The notes below the pieces were generated by a model. That model had not been told where the DNA came from and made no database searches. It saw nothing but the letters and a program-made list of their open reading frames with translations. This document shows, piece by piece, positions 32,508 to 40,809 of a DNA stretch of 64,000 nt. Numbering within the stretch: the stretch's first letter is position 1; the number at the start of each line of letters is the position of its first letter. Origin of the DNA: an uncultured Collinsella sp. (GTDB lineage Bacteria > Actinomycetota > Coriobacteriia > Coriobacteriales > Coriobacteriaceae); contig UQHR01000006.1 in NCBI GenBank assembly GCA_900540905.1, positions 20,051-84,050 on the forward strand, written 5' to 3'. Both the position numbers and the translations under genes were made by a program.

Positions 32508-33703
32508 GCCGCGTAAGCCCCCTTGTCAGAAATTGCGTAGTGGCGGGCAGAGCCCTCGCCCAGCCAGCCGTTCATCTTGGCGATGAAGGTGTCGACCAGG
32601 AAGAGCGGCACGAAGGCCTGGATGGTGCCACCAAAGCCGCCACCGTGGATACGAACGGCGCCGCGGCCGTCGAGCACGTGCTCGGCCAGTGCCAGGGCAT
32701 ACATCGAGGGCTGCTCGGCACCCAGTTTGGCAACAACATTCTGCAGGTACATGGCGGAGCTGGCGCCGGACTCGCGCGTCAGGACCAGGAACTGATCGAT
32801 GTCGCCGGCGTTCAGGGCAGCCCAGCGCTTGTCGACCAGGCCGTTTTCGTACCAGTAGTGAACGGCGCGCAGGCAGGCACGGTCGCCCAGCTTGGCGCGC
32901 AGCTCGGGGAGTTTGGCGTCAAAGTCGGCAACGTCGACCTCGCACAGTCGTGCCTTGCCAAACTCGGCGGCGACGTCCTGCATCTCGCGCGGAACGGCGG
33001 CGTAGTCGTCGGTGGCTGCCACGTGATCGGCACCGACCTTAACGAGCACGAGCGCATAGCCGTGATCCTCAAAGTTGAGCTCGAGCTTCTGGGTTTTAGG
33101 CTGAGCCTGGTCCTCAAAGTCCATGTAGGCAAGGCCGCCCAGGCACACAGCGGCCTGGTCCATCAGACCGCAGGGCTTGCCATAGTAGTTGTTCTCGGTG
33201 CGCTGGCTCATCTGGGCGAGCGCGACGGGCTCGATGGCGGGTGCGCCCCAGAGGGTTTCCATGGCACGACCGTACGCGGCCTCGACGGCGGCAGAGCTGG
33301 AAAGGCCGCCACCCGAGGGGACGGAGCAGGTGAAGGCGAAGTCGAAGCCCCGGGGCTCAACGCCCAGAGCAGCGATTTCGTGTGCCATGCCGCGGACGAG
33401 GCTCGCGGACGTGCCCTTCTCGGACTCCTGAACGTTTAGCGTGTCGAGCGCGATCTCAAACGTAGGATAGCCCTCGTCGGCAACGCGGACCTTGTTGGTG
33501 TCGGTTGCCACGGCGATGCCGTCGACAGCGACATCGAGCGAGCCGGCGATGACGTGGCCGCCCTCGTGGTCGGTGTGGTTGCCACTGATTTCGGAACGGC
33601 CGGGCGCGTGCACGTAGAGCACCTGGCGGTCGCCGATGGGGCCAAACTCCTCCTCAAATAGCTTGGTGAGCGTGGCGAGTGTCTTTTCGTCGGGAGTGGT
33701 CAT
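32498..33703 (-). CDS. galK: Galactokinase
   Basis: 401-residue GHMP kinase. GRSEISGNHTDHEGG (sugar-binding signature), CSVPSGGGLSSSAAVEAA (ATP loop) and IHGGGFGGTIQAFV (third motif) are all present. It makes galactose-1-phosphate. The ATG at 33703 is preceded by AAGGA; longer frames upstream enter the operator region. First gene of galK-galT; galE is not in this window. Expression is probably controlled by the divergent GalR through the GAGTACGTTAACA operators. Confidence 0.95.
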   Translation of the reverse strand: MTTPDEKTLATLTKLFEEEFGPIGDRQVLYVHAPGRSEISGNHTDHEGGHVIAGSLDVAVDGIAVATDTNKVRVADEGYPTFEIALDTLNVQESEKGTSASLVRGMAHEIAALGVEPRGFDFAFTCSVPSGGGLSSSAAVEAAYGRAMETLWGAPAIEPVALAQMSQRTENNYYGKPCGLMDQAAVCLGGLAYMDFEDQAQPKTQKLELNFEDHGYALVLVKVGADHVAATDDYAAVPREMQDVAAEFGKARLCEVDVADFDAKLPELRAKLGDRACLRAVHYWYENGLVDKRWAALNAGDIDQFLVLTRESGASSAMYLQNVVAKLGAEQPSMYALALAEHVLDGRGAVRIHGGGFGGTIQAFVPLFLVDTFIAKMNGWLGEGSARHYAISDKGAYAAWL

Positions 33704-33744
33704 GGGAGTCCTTTCCTTGGCGCGCCCGGGTGGGTTTTGCGTCG

Positions 33745-33948
33745 TTATGAGTACGTTAACAACTTGAAGCGGCATGAACCAAGTGTTCACGATATCGCAC
33801 GTCACGGGCTATGTTAACGTACTCATAACACAACGCTTGTCACTTTTTGAGAATCTGGTAATCGGTAGAAATACAGCCGTGAACGGTACTGCCGTATGGA
33901 CTTATAAAGCAGAAGAGATGCAGATAGAAAAAGTAGAGTACGTTAACA
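33745..33948. promoter_or_regulatory. galK / galR divergent control region with three operators
   Basis: TTATGAGTACGTTAACA (33745-33761) and its perfect complement TGTTAACGTACTCATAA (33812-33828) face each other; a third GAGTACGTTAACA is at 33936-33948. Spacing of 67 bp between the centres of the first pair. LacI-family operator form (CGTTAACG-like core). Also GTGAACGGT at 33881-33889. Confidence 0.8.
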
Positions 33949-34041
33949 TGCGTCCGACGATAGCGGGCCTCGGCGCGGGGTGTATTTCTGCCCGGGCCGG
34001 TATTCACGCTATTCAGATCTCGCAAGGGTGAAGGTGATCCT

Positions 34042-35073
34042 GTGGCAAGGCGCCCGTCCAACGATACCAGTTCGCGTCCGGTCTCCATGGCTGACGTTGC
34101 CCGCGCTGCTGGCGTTTCGCAGCAGACGGTTTCGCGCGTCGCCAACGGCTTGCCCAACGTCAACGAGCAGACGCGCCAGCGCGTGCAGGCCGCTATGCAA
34201 GAGCTCGGCTTTCGTCCGAGTTATGCCGGTCGCTCGCTGCGCGACGGCCGTTACCATTCGGTCGGCCTGTGCATCAACGATGTCACCAAATTTGGCAACC
34301 TCTCAATGATCGACGGCATCGCCAGTGCTGCTCGCGAGCATAATTGCGCCATCACGCTGGTCGAGATGTCCAAGACCGAGGAGTTTTCGCTTGCCGAGGC
34401 CACGCGTCGTATGGCCGCGCTGCCCGTGGACGGCATCATTATCGGCATGAGTCGCATGGCGCCCGATTTTGAGACGTTTGATCCACTGCCGGGCATTGGC
34501 ACGGTCATCGTTACCATGTACGCGCATCCGCGCGTGACCACGGTCGATTCCGACCATTACGGCTGCTCGCTGTTGCTCATGGACCACCTGTTTGAGCTGG
34601 GGCATGAGCAAATTCGCTATATCGGCGGCCCGTCGTTCTCGGTCGACGAGCAATTTCGTCGCGCCGGCTGGCAGGATGCGCTCGAGCGTAAGCACATTAA
34701 GCCACAGGCGCCGCTCGAGGGCGACTGGTCTGCCAACAGCGGTTACGAGGCCGGCAGATATCTGGCCGAGCACGACCGCACCATGACGGCGATTTACGCG
34801 GCAAACGACCAGATGGCGAATGGCGCAATTGCAGCGCTGCGCGACAGCGGATTGCGCGTGCCCGAGGACGTGAGCGTGGTGGGCGTCGATGACTCGCTTG
34901 ACGACTTTGTCGCGCATAACGAGCTCACGACCGTTCGATTCGATTTGCATCAGCGTGGACGCGAGGTGTTCGAGCATGCGGTTCCCGAGGCGGGTATGGT
35001 GGGCAAAACCGTTGCCATTCGTATTCCCGGCCAGCTCATCATTCGACATAGCACGGCGATACCGCGCGCATAG
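34042..35073 (+). CDS. galR: LacI/GalR-family regulator of galactose genes
   Basis: 343 residues, GTG start with GAAGGTGA upstream. HTH: VSMADVARAAGVSQQTVSRV; hinge MQELGFRPSYAGRSLRDGR; the sensor domain has LPVDGIIIGMSRM, IYAANDQMANG and DVSVVGVDDS. Divergent from galK-galT with three identical operators between them, so it is the likely galactose repressor and autoregulator. It is a paralog of the regulator at 22835. Confidence 0.88.
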   Translation: MARRPSNDTSSRPVSMADVARAAGVSQQTVSRVANGLPNVNEQTRQRVQAAMQELGFRPSYAGRSLRDGRYHSVGLCINDVTKFGNLSMIDGIASAAREHNCAITLVEMSKTEEFSLAEATRRMAALPVDGIIIGMSRMAPDFETFDPLPGIGTVIVTMYAHPRVTTVDSDHYGCSLLLMDHLFELGHEQIRYIGGPSFSVDEQFRRAGWQDALERKHIKPQAPLEGDWSANSGYEAGRYLAEHDRTMTAIYAANDQMANGAIAALRDSGLRVPEDVSVVGVDDSLDDFVAHNELTTVRFDLHQRGREVFEHAVPEAGMVGKTVAIRIPGQLIIRHSTAIPRA

Positions 35074-35202
35074 TTTGTGCTGGTAAACGGCGATTTATCG
35101 CATTTCAATAACAATCGGTAAGGATGCCGGCAGATAGCTGTTGGGATGCAGCCGAGTGCTATGATAGACGGGCTCTTTTGTCTATCTAGGAGGCTTTGCC
35201 TG

Positions 35203-36363
35203 ATGGAGATCACCAAGGATATCCGCTACGTTGGCGTCGACGATCACGACATTGACCTGTTCGAGGGCCAGTACGATGTGTCCGAGAACGGTATGGCATA
35301 CAACAGCTACGTTATCTTGGGCGAGAAGATCGCTGTCGCCGATTCAGTCGACGGCGGTTTTGTCGACGAGTGGCTCGGTAACATCGAAGCCGTGCTCGAT
35401 GGTCGCACGCCCGATTACCTGGTCGTTCACCATATGGAGCCCGATCACTCCGCTGGCATCGCCGCCTTTATGGAGCGCTATCCCCAGGCGCAGATTGTGG
35501 CCAGCATGGGCGCCTTCCGCATGATGGTCAACTACTTTGGCACCGATTATCCCGAGCGCAAGATGGTCGTCAAAGAGGGCGACGTGCTCGACTTGGGCGG
35601 CCACAGCCTGACGTTTGTCGGCGCTCCCAACGTTCACTGGCCCGAGGTGCTGTTCTCTTACGAGGCCACCGACAAGGTGCTCTTTAGTGCCGATGGCTTT
35701 GGCAAGTTTGGTGCCAATGACATCGAAGATCCGGAAGGGTGGGCCTGCGAGGCACGCCGTTACTACTTTGGCATCGTGGGAAAGTTCGGCAAGTTCGTGC
35801 AGGCCGTGCTCAAGAAGGCCGCCGATTTGGACATTCAGGTTATCTGTCCGCTCCATGGCCCCGTGCTAACTGAGAACCTGGGCTACTACCTCGACACCTA
35901 CAACACCTGGTCGAGCTATCAACCCGAGGACGAGGGAATCACCATTGCCTACGCGAGCGTGTATGGCCATCTGAAGGCTGCCGTTGAGGGGCTTGCATCT
36001 GCGCTCGAGGCCCGCGGCCAGAAGGTCTCCGTTTTTGACTTGGCTCGCGACGACATGGCCGAGGCCGTTGAGGATGCGTTCCGCTATGACCGTCTGGTGC
36101 TCGCTTCCATCACCTATCAGGGCGAGATCTTCCCGTTCATGAGCACCTTTATCCATACGCTTGCCGAGCACGCCTATCAGAACCGTACGGTGGCGCTCGT
36201 CGAGGCCGGTTCCTGGGCGCCCGCAGCTGCCAAGGTTATGACCAAGGAGCTCGAGGGCATGAAGGACATCACCCTGGTGCAGAACAAGGTGACCGTGCTG
36301 GGCTCGCTCAACGACGCCTCGCGCGCTCAGATTGAGGCCCTCGCCGACGAGCTTTCCAAGTAG
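35203..36363 (+). CDS. fprA: Flavodiiron protein (A-type flavoprotein)
   Basis: 386 residues from the ATG at 35203 (AGGAGG upstream). The N-terminal metallo-beta-lactamase-like domain has the di-iron motif H77-x-E79-x-D81-H82. Further ligands lie in VGAPNVHWPEV and ICPLHGPVL. The C-terminal flavodoxin domain starts near 255 (ITIAYASVYGHLKAAVEG). It reduces oxygen (or nitric oxide) to water with electrons from a rubredoxin or NADH-linked partner, protecting an anaerobe. It is a single gene; the hairpin at 36387 ends it. Confidence 0.93.
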   Translation: MEITKDIRYVGVDDHDIDLFEGQYDVSENGMAYNSYVILGEKIAVADSVDGGFVDEWLGNIEAVLDGRTPDYLVVHHMEPDHSAGIAAFMERYPQAQIVASMGAFRMMVNYFGTDYPERKMVVKEGDVLDLGGHSLTFVGAPNVHWPEVLFSYEATDKVLFSADGFGKFGANDIEDPEGWACEARRYYFGIVGKFGKFVQAVLKKAADLDIQVICPLHGPVLTENLGYYLDTYNTWSSYQPEDEGITIAYASVYGHLKAAVEGLASALEARGQKVSVFDLARDDMAEAVEDAFRYDRLVLASITYQGEIFPFMSTFIHTLAEHAYQNRTVALVEAGSWAPAAAKVMTKELEGMKDITLVQNKVTVLGSLNDASRAQIEALADELSK

Positions 36364-36386
36364 CGATACTTTCACGTTTGACGCTC

Positions 36387-36425
36387 AAACCACCACAAAG
36401 GGGACAGGCACCTTTGTGGTGGTTT
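36387..36425 (+). terminator. CCACCACAAAGG hairpin, copy 1
   Basis: AAACCACCACAAAGG and CCTTTGTGGTGGTTT are perfect 15-bp arms followed by TTG and TT. It ends fprA. The same hairpin recurs at 37865-37905. Confidence 0.85.
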
Positions 36426-36431
36426 TTGTTC

Positions 36432-36500
36432 AAAGAACTCAAGAATGCTCAAGAAACTCAAAGGTGCTCAAAAAACTCAAAGATGCTCAAAGAAATCAAG
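36432..36500. repeat. 19-bp tandem repeat upstream of the AAA ATPase gene
   Basis: GCTCA recurs at 36447, 36466 and 36485 (period 19) within units like AAAAACTCAAAGATGCTCA; a fourth partial unit follows. It ends 45 bp before the start at 36545. Confidence 0.85.
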
Positions 36501-36544
36501 AGCTGTGGGGCATAATGGAATTACGTGAGTTCAAGGGAGGCTTT

Positions 36545-37660
36545 ATGGCGGCGGCGACAGCGTACAGGCAAGCAAATCCGTTCACGCCGATGTTCGGACG
36601 TGTACCGGCATACATGGCCGGCCGTGAGCAAATCATTGATGATATGGTGCTGGCGTTTGAAAGCGCCGATTCCGACCCCAACCTATGCTCGATTTTCTAC
36701 GGAGCGCGCGGGACGGGCAAAACGGCCCTTTTGGCATATCTGTCATACCGCGCCCAGCAAGAAGGCTGGATTACGGCGAATGTGACGGCTTCGGACGGGA
36801 TGCTCGAAGACATTCTGCAGCGCCTCAACGAATCGGCTGCCCATCTGATCGAAAAGCCCGCTTCTAGGCGTGTGAACAGTGTTGGGATTGCCCCCATAGG
36901 TAGTATGAGCTGGGAAAACGTTGATATTGAATTTGAGGGCGCCAACTGGCGTACTAAGATGAACGCTCTGTTTGCTCAGCTTGAAGCGACTGGCACCGGG
37001 GTGCTTATCGCCGTTGACGAAGTTGATGCATCGTTTGCTCAAATGACCGAGCTCGTTACCACCTACCAACATTTTGTGAGCGAGAACAAAAAAGTAGCTT
37101 TGCTTATGGCGGGGCTGCCGTTTCGCGTGCTGGCGTTGTTGACGGGAAAATCGACATCGTTTCTTCGTCGTGCTGCCCAGCATTCGCTGGGATCTATTTC
37201 GCCGACTGAGGTAAAAGAAGCGTTTCGGCTGACGATTGAAGACGGTGGCAAAACGATTTCCGATGAGGCGGTCGACCGTGCTGCCGAGGCAATCGATGGT
37301 TTTCCGTTTATGTTCCAGTTGGTGGGATATCGGGCGTGGAACGCTTCGCGCCAGGCGGCTGATGTTTCCCTTGAAGACGTCGAACGTGGCGCGAAGCTTG
37401 CGCAAGAGGAGCTCGAATCGCGCGTTTTTGCCTCGACTGCAGCGGAACTTTCACAGGGGGACTTGGATTTTCTTCGTGCAATGAATCCGGAGGGGACGAC
37501 GACCAGGCAAGAATTGGCTGCGCGGCTTAAGAAAAGTTCCGGTTCGATCTCGACGTATAAAAAACGTCTAATTGAGGCAGGGGTGATTGAAGAACCCTTA
37601 CAGGGACGTTTCGAGTTTGCGCTGCCGGGCTTCGGTCGATATGTAGCGTCTCTTTGCTAG
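36545..37660 (+). CDS. ORC/Cdc6-like AAA ATPase with C-terminal winged helix
   Basis: 371 residues from the ATG at 36545, preceded by AAGGGAGG; the open frame further upstream is made of repeats. Walker A GARGTGKT (53-60), Walker B VLIAVDEVDASF, sensor LLMAGLPFRVLALL. The C-terminal part (about 300-371) is a winged helix (TTRQELAARLKKSSGSISTY). The layout resembles archaeal Orc1/Cdc6-like or accessory ATPases of mobile DNA. It is flanked by two copies of one hairpin (36387, 37865) and followed by two copies of the TGTAACA repeat, so it looks like an inserted cassette. AT content is above that of its neighbours. Function unknown. Confidence 0.8.
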   Translation: MAAATAYRQANPFTPMFGRVPAYMAGREQIIDDMVLAFESADSDPNLCSIFYGARGTGKTALLAYLSYRAQQEGWITANVTASDGMLEDILQRLNESAAHLIEKPASRRVNSVGIAPIGSMSWENVDIEFEGANWRTKMNALFAQLEATGTGVLIAVDEVDASFAQMTELVTTYQHFVSENKKVALLMAGLPFRVLALLTGKSTSFLRRAAQHSLGSISPTEVKEAFRLTIEDGGKTISDEAVDRAAEAIDGFPFMFQLVGYRAWNASRQAADVSLEDVERGAKLAQEELESRVFASTAAELSQGDLDFLRAMNPEGTTTRQELAARLKKSSGSISTYKKRLIEAGVIEEPLQGRFEFALPGFGRYVASLC

Positions 37661-37695
37661 AGGGCCACTTCTGCCAAGACCGTTTCGCGTCCAAC

Positions 37696-37755
37696 TGTCT
37701 CAATCTGTAACATCTGGGCGGCTAAATCGACTCTATCTGTTACAGGTTTAGATTA
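37696..37755. repeat. Dispersed hairpin repeat, copy 3
   Basis: TGTCTCAATCTGTAACA with the downstream partner TCTGTTACAGGTTTAGAT. Same family as copies at 20341 and 20887; the middle differs. Confidence 0.75.
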
Positions 37756-37776
37756 AGGGCGGGGGTCGAGCGGAAT

Positions 37777-37835
37777 TATCTCGATCTGTAACAGTTAACT
37801 GACTTTTAGGGGTCTAGTTGTTACAGATTGAGATA
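37777..37835. repeat. Dispersed hairpin repeat, copy 4
   Basis: TATCTCGATCTGTAACA (37777-37793) and TGTTACAGATTGAGATA (37819-37835) are arms with one mismatch. Confidence 0.8.
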
Positions 37836-37864
37836 AACTGGCGGAGCGAACCGCCGTGCCGTTC

Positions 37865-37905
37865 AAACCACCACAAAGGGGACTCAGGCACCTTTGTGGT
37901 GGTTT
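37865..37905. terminator. CCACCACAAAGG hairpin, copy 2
   Basis: Same perfect 15-bp arms as at 36387-36425, loop one to two bases longer. T-run on both strands, so it can end transcription from both the AAA side and the DeoR gene at 37912. Confidence 0.85.
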
Positions 37906-37911
37906 TTGGTT

Positions 37912-38715
37912 TTAGGCGGTGGCGATGATGAGGGTTGGGGCGCCGGCGTCGGTGGCCTCGGCGATTGAGGTGGCGACGGCGCCGTCGGGGTCACGGTCCA
38001 TCACGATGGTGTCGACATCGGTAAGTTCGGCGAAGCGGTACATGCCGCGTCCGTTGACCTTGCTCGCGTCCATGAGGGCGACGCCTCGACGCGCGGCGGC
38101 GATCATGGCCGTTTTGGTCTCGGCCATCTGCGGAAAGTCGGTAGTAAAGCCACAGCCGGGAACAAAGGCGCCGGGGCACATGATGGCGAGGTCGGCGTGA
38201 ACCATCTGCAGCGCCTGCATGGTGAGCGGACCGTACAGATAGCGGTGTCCTTTGCGCAGTGCGCCGCCCAGCATGACGACGTCGACCGAGGGCATGCTCT
38301 CGTCGATGTAATCGGCGATCGTAATGTCTGCCGTGATGACGGTGATGCCGTCGCGCTGGTCGAGGAGCCGGACAAATTCGAGCGCGGTGGTGCCCGAGTC
38401 GACGAGCAGGGTGTCGCCGTCGCTGACGAGTTCAATGGCACTTTGCGCGATGGCCTGCTTGGCGGCCACGTTGACGTTAATGCGCCGATCCTGCGTGGAG
38501 ACGGTCAGGCGCTTGTGGAGCGACACAGCGCCACCATGCGTGCGGCGCAGTTTGCCGGACTCGGCGAGGGCGTCCAAATCAGCGCGAGCGGTGACAGAGG
38601 ACACGCCAAAGGTCTGGGCGATTTCTGCCACCTGCACCGAGGCATTATGCTCGAGCATTTCCATGATGGCGGCACGGCGTTCGTCGGCGAAGGCGCGGTT
38701 TGTAGCTTGGGCCAT
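37912..38715 (-). CDS. DeoR-family regulator of the aldolase gene
   Basis: 267 residues. HTH: VQVAEIAQTFGVSSVTARADLDAL with KLRRTHGGAV; the sensor domain has VSDGDTLLVDSGTTALEFV and MDASKVNGRGMYRF. GGAGCAGCA precedes the ATG at 38715. It is divergent from the class II aldolase (39051), whose upstream region holds AT-rich dyads, so it likely controls that gene in response to a phosphosugar. Confidence 0.87.
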   Translation of the reverse strand: MAQATNRAFADERRAAIMEMLEHNASVQVAEIAQTFGVSSVTARADLDALAESGKLRRTHGGAVSLHKRLTVSTQDRRINVNVAAKQAIAQSAIELVSDGDTLLVDSGTTALEFVRLLDQRDGITVITADITIADYIDESMPSVDVVMLGGALRKGHRYLYGPLTMQALQMVHADLAIMCPGAFVPGCGFTTDFPQMAETKTAMIAAARRGVALMDASKVNGRGMYRFAELTDVDTIVMDRDPDGAVATSIAEATDAGAPTLIIATA

Positions 38716-39050
38716 TGCTGCTCCATTCTCTGCCGATATTTGCAGGAATTATGTTGAAACCATTTTCGTTCATTTTCTTTTTGAGTAAGAAAACGCCTTT
38801 CGATTACTTATCTTTTCTATAAAAGAAAGCCACTCGACGCTCAAAACTCAATATCGAACACGTGCGCTCGGCACAAAACCCTTCCGTTTGCTTTTCAAAA
38901 ATGAAGGCTCGACCTCGCGCAACGACAATATCTCGTGCATTTATGCCCGCCGAATTTCATACAATGGGCGCAGCAAAACGCAAGGTAAAACGCCTTGCGG
39001 ACACGTACGCCCGATGTCCAGATGCGGGCGAGGGAGAGGAGCAAACGCTC
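38716..39050. promoter_or_regulatory. Divergent control region deoR / aldolase
   Basis: AT-rich block 38750-38830 with TTTTCTT (38773-38779) facing AAGAAAA (38787-38793), and CTTTTCTATAAAAGAAAG (38812-38829) as a second dyad. Repeated TTTCGTT/TTTCGATT words. No gene; the aldolase frame is open through part of it but has no start signal there. Confidence 0.55.
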
Positions 39051-39908
39051 ATGGCACTTGTTACCACCGAAAAGATGCTCAAGGACGCTCGGGCCGGCCA
39101 CTACGCCGTTGGCGCGTTCAACGTCGAGAACCTCGAGTTTGTTATGGCTGTTCTGGCCGCTGCCGAGGAGACCAAGTCCCCCGTCATCATGCAGACCACC
39201 CCGGGCACCATCAAGACCGCTGGCCTGGATTACTTCTACGGTATGGTCAAGGCTGCCGCCGAGCGCGCTTCCGTGCCCGTCGCTCTGCACCTCGATCACG
39301 GCGATGGCTATGACCGCTGCATGCAGGCCTTCCGCACTGGCTACACCTCCGTCATGATCGACGGTTCGCACGAGTCCTTCGAGGACAACATCGCTCTGAC
39401 CAAGTCCGTCGCCGACGCTGGCCGCGCCATGGGCGTGCCCGTCGAGGCCGAGCTTGGCAAGGTTGGCGGCAAGGAGGATGACGGTCCCGCGGTTGAGGGC
39501 GAGAGCCCCTACACCGATCCGGCCGAGGCCAAGGAGTTCGTCGAGCGCACCGGCTGCACCTCGCTGGCCATTGGCGTTGGCACCAGCCATGGCGTGTACA
39601 CGAGCGATCCGCACATCGAGCAGTCCGTGGTCAAGGCCATCCGCGACGCCGTCGACGTGCCGCTGGTCCTGCACGGCACCTCCGGTGTGCCCGATGAGCA
39701 GGTCGCCGAGGCTGTGAAGAACGGCATCTGCAAGGTCAACTACGCTACCGAGCTGCGTCAGGCCTACACCAAGGGCTTCATGGCCTACATGGCCGAGAAT
39801 CCTGCCTGCTTCGACCCCAAGAAGCCGGCCAAGGAGGGTATGCGTGAGATCACCGAGCTGGTTAAGATCCGCATGACCAACCTCAACTCTGTGGGCAAAG
39901 CAGAGTAA
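39051..39908 (+). CDS. Class II fructose/tagatose-1,6-bisphosphate aldolase
   Basis: 285 residues from the ATG at 39051 (GAGGAG upstream). The zinc and catalytic segment LHLDHGDGYDRC has Asp82 and His83. Other zinc ligands are in GVGTSHGVYTSDP and PLVLHGTSGVPDEQV. The size and the motif GKVGGKEDD fit the GatY/KbaY/LacD2-like and Fba group. It would split tagatose-1,6-bisphosphate (or fructose-1,6-bisphosphate) into DHAP and glyceraldehyde-3-phosphate and thus finish the pathway begun by AgaS, LacAB and LacC. Epimer preference cannot be read from the sequence alone. Confidence 0.92.
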   Translation: MALVTTEKMLKDARAGHYAVGAFNVENLEFVMAVLAAAEETKSPVIMQTTPGTIKTAGLDYFYGMVKAAAERASVPVALHLDHGDGYDRCMQAFRTGYTSVMIDGSHESFEDNIALTKSVADAGRAMGVPVEAELGKVGGKEDDGPAVEGESPYTDPAEAKEFVERTGCTSLAIGVGTSHGVYTSDPHIEQSVVKAIRDAVDVPLVLHGTSGVPDEQVAEAVKNGICKVNYATELRQAYTKGFMAYMAENPACFDPKKPAKEGMREITELVKIRMTNLNSVGKAE

Positions 39909-39941
39909 CAGCAAGGGTACTCCGACTCGCTACATATCCCG

Positions 39942-40066
39942 GGGAGGGATGAGGGCTTAGTTCCCCAATCGTCCTCGGGCATGCAAAAAGCCTCGCTGCG
40001 CACTTCGTGCGGCGAGGCTTTTTGCCCCCTGCGGAAAGATTGGGGAACTAAGCCCTCGTCCCTCCC
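39942..40066. repeat. 29-bp inverted repeat enclosing a terminator
   Basis: Arms 39942-39970 and 40038-40066 match at 28 of 29 positions (key part GGGCTTAGTTCCCCAATC). Inside sits a second hairpin AAAAAGCCTCGC/GCGAGGCTTTTT (39985-40023) with T-runs on both strands, a bidirectional terminator for the aldolase and possibly other transcripts. Confidence 0.88.
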
Positions 40067-40129
40067 AAGTTGACCTTCTCGAGGTCGTCGCCCTTGTGGC
40101 GTTAGGGCTGCGAATTTGGGATGGGAGGG

Positions 40130-40753
40130 TTACTTGGTTGTTAGGGTTAGCAGGTCGTTGGGGGTTTTGAGGTTGTAGGTGGCGTTTGGGATGTCTTGGT
40201 GTGATCCCCATGCTGCTCGGGCAAAACTGACCCCTGCTGAAGTTGCGCATTGTTCGTCGTAGACGGTGTCGCCAACGTAGATGACGCTGTTGGGGTTTGC
40301 GCCCGTACGTCGGAGATATTCGAGCATGGGTGCGGGTGCGGGTTTGTGTTCGGTTGTGTCTTCGACAAGGATGATGTGCTCAAAATACGTATCGAAGCCA
40401 AGAGGTGCTATTTCTTCTGCGTATTCGTCGCGCGCGCGTGAGGAGACAATGCCAAGATTGCAACCGCTATCGGCGAGTTTTGCGATGACTTCAAGCAAAC
40501 CTGGAAACACGCTGATGGTGCTTTTAAAGCTGGCGGCAACTTGGCACCAGCGATCCAACGTTGCTTGCGAGTAGATTCCAAGTTTCTCAAGGGCATTCTT
40601 GCCGGGTATGCCGAGGGCAAATTCAAGCTCGTTTCGTGGGAGCGTTTTGCCGGTCTTTTCTTGGACAATCTGGGCAAGCGATGACAGAACGCTTTCTTCT
40701 GTATCTGCCAATGTTCCATCAACATCAAACACGATATGGTCAAAGTGCTTCAT
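40130..40753 (-). CDS. HAD-superfamily phosphatase
   Basis: 207 residues. Motif I is FDVDGTLADTE with nucleophile Asp10 and Asp12; motif II LGIVSSRARDEY; motif III Lys in TEHKPAPAPMLEY; motif IV IYVGDTVYDEQCA. The helical cap between 15 and 85 is of the Gph/beta-phosphoglucomutase type. Likely hydrolyses a small sugar phosphate or phosphoglycolate; substrate unknown. AGGAG precedes the ATG. Base composition is somewhat lower in GC than that of the sugar operons. Confidence 0.85.
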   Translation of the reverse strand: MKHFDHIVFDVDGTLADTEESVLSSLAQIVQEKTGKTLPRNELEFALGIPGKNALEKLGIYSQATLDRWCQVAASFKSTISVFPGLLEVIAKLADSGCNLGIVSSRARDEYAEEIAPLGFDTYFEHIILVEDTTEHKPAPAPMLEYLRRTGANPNSVIYVGDTVYDEQCATSAGVSFARAAWGSHQDIPNATYNLKTPNDLLTLTTK

Positions 40754-40809
40754 ATGGTTGCTCCTATCTGTTGTTTGCCTGCAAGTTTGATGCAGTGACA
40801 GAAGAAGGG

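Noticed and set aside
38862..39050. N-terminal extension of the class II aldolase
   Set aside because: The extra 63 codons have no family similarity; the ATG at 39051 has a ribosome site and gives the normal length.
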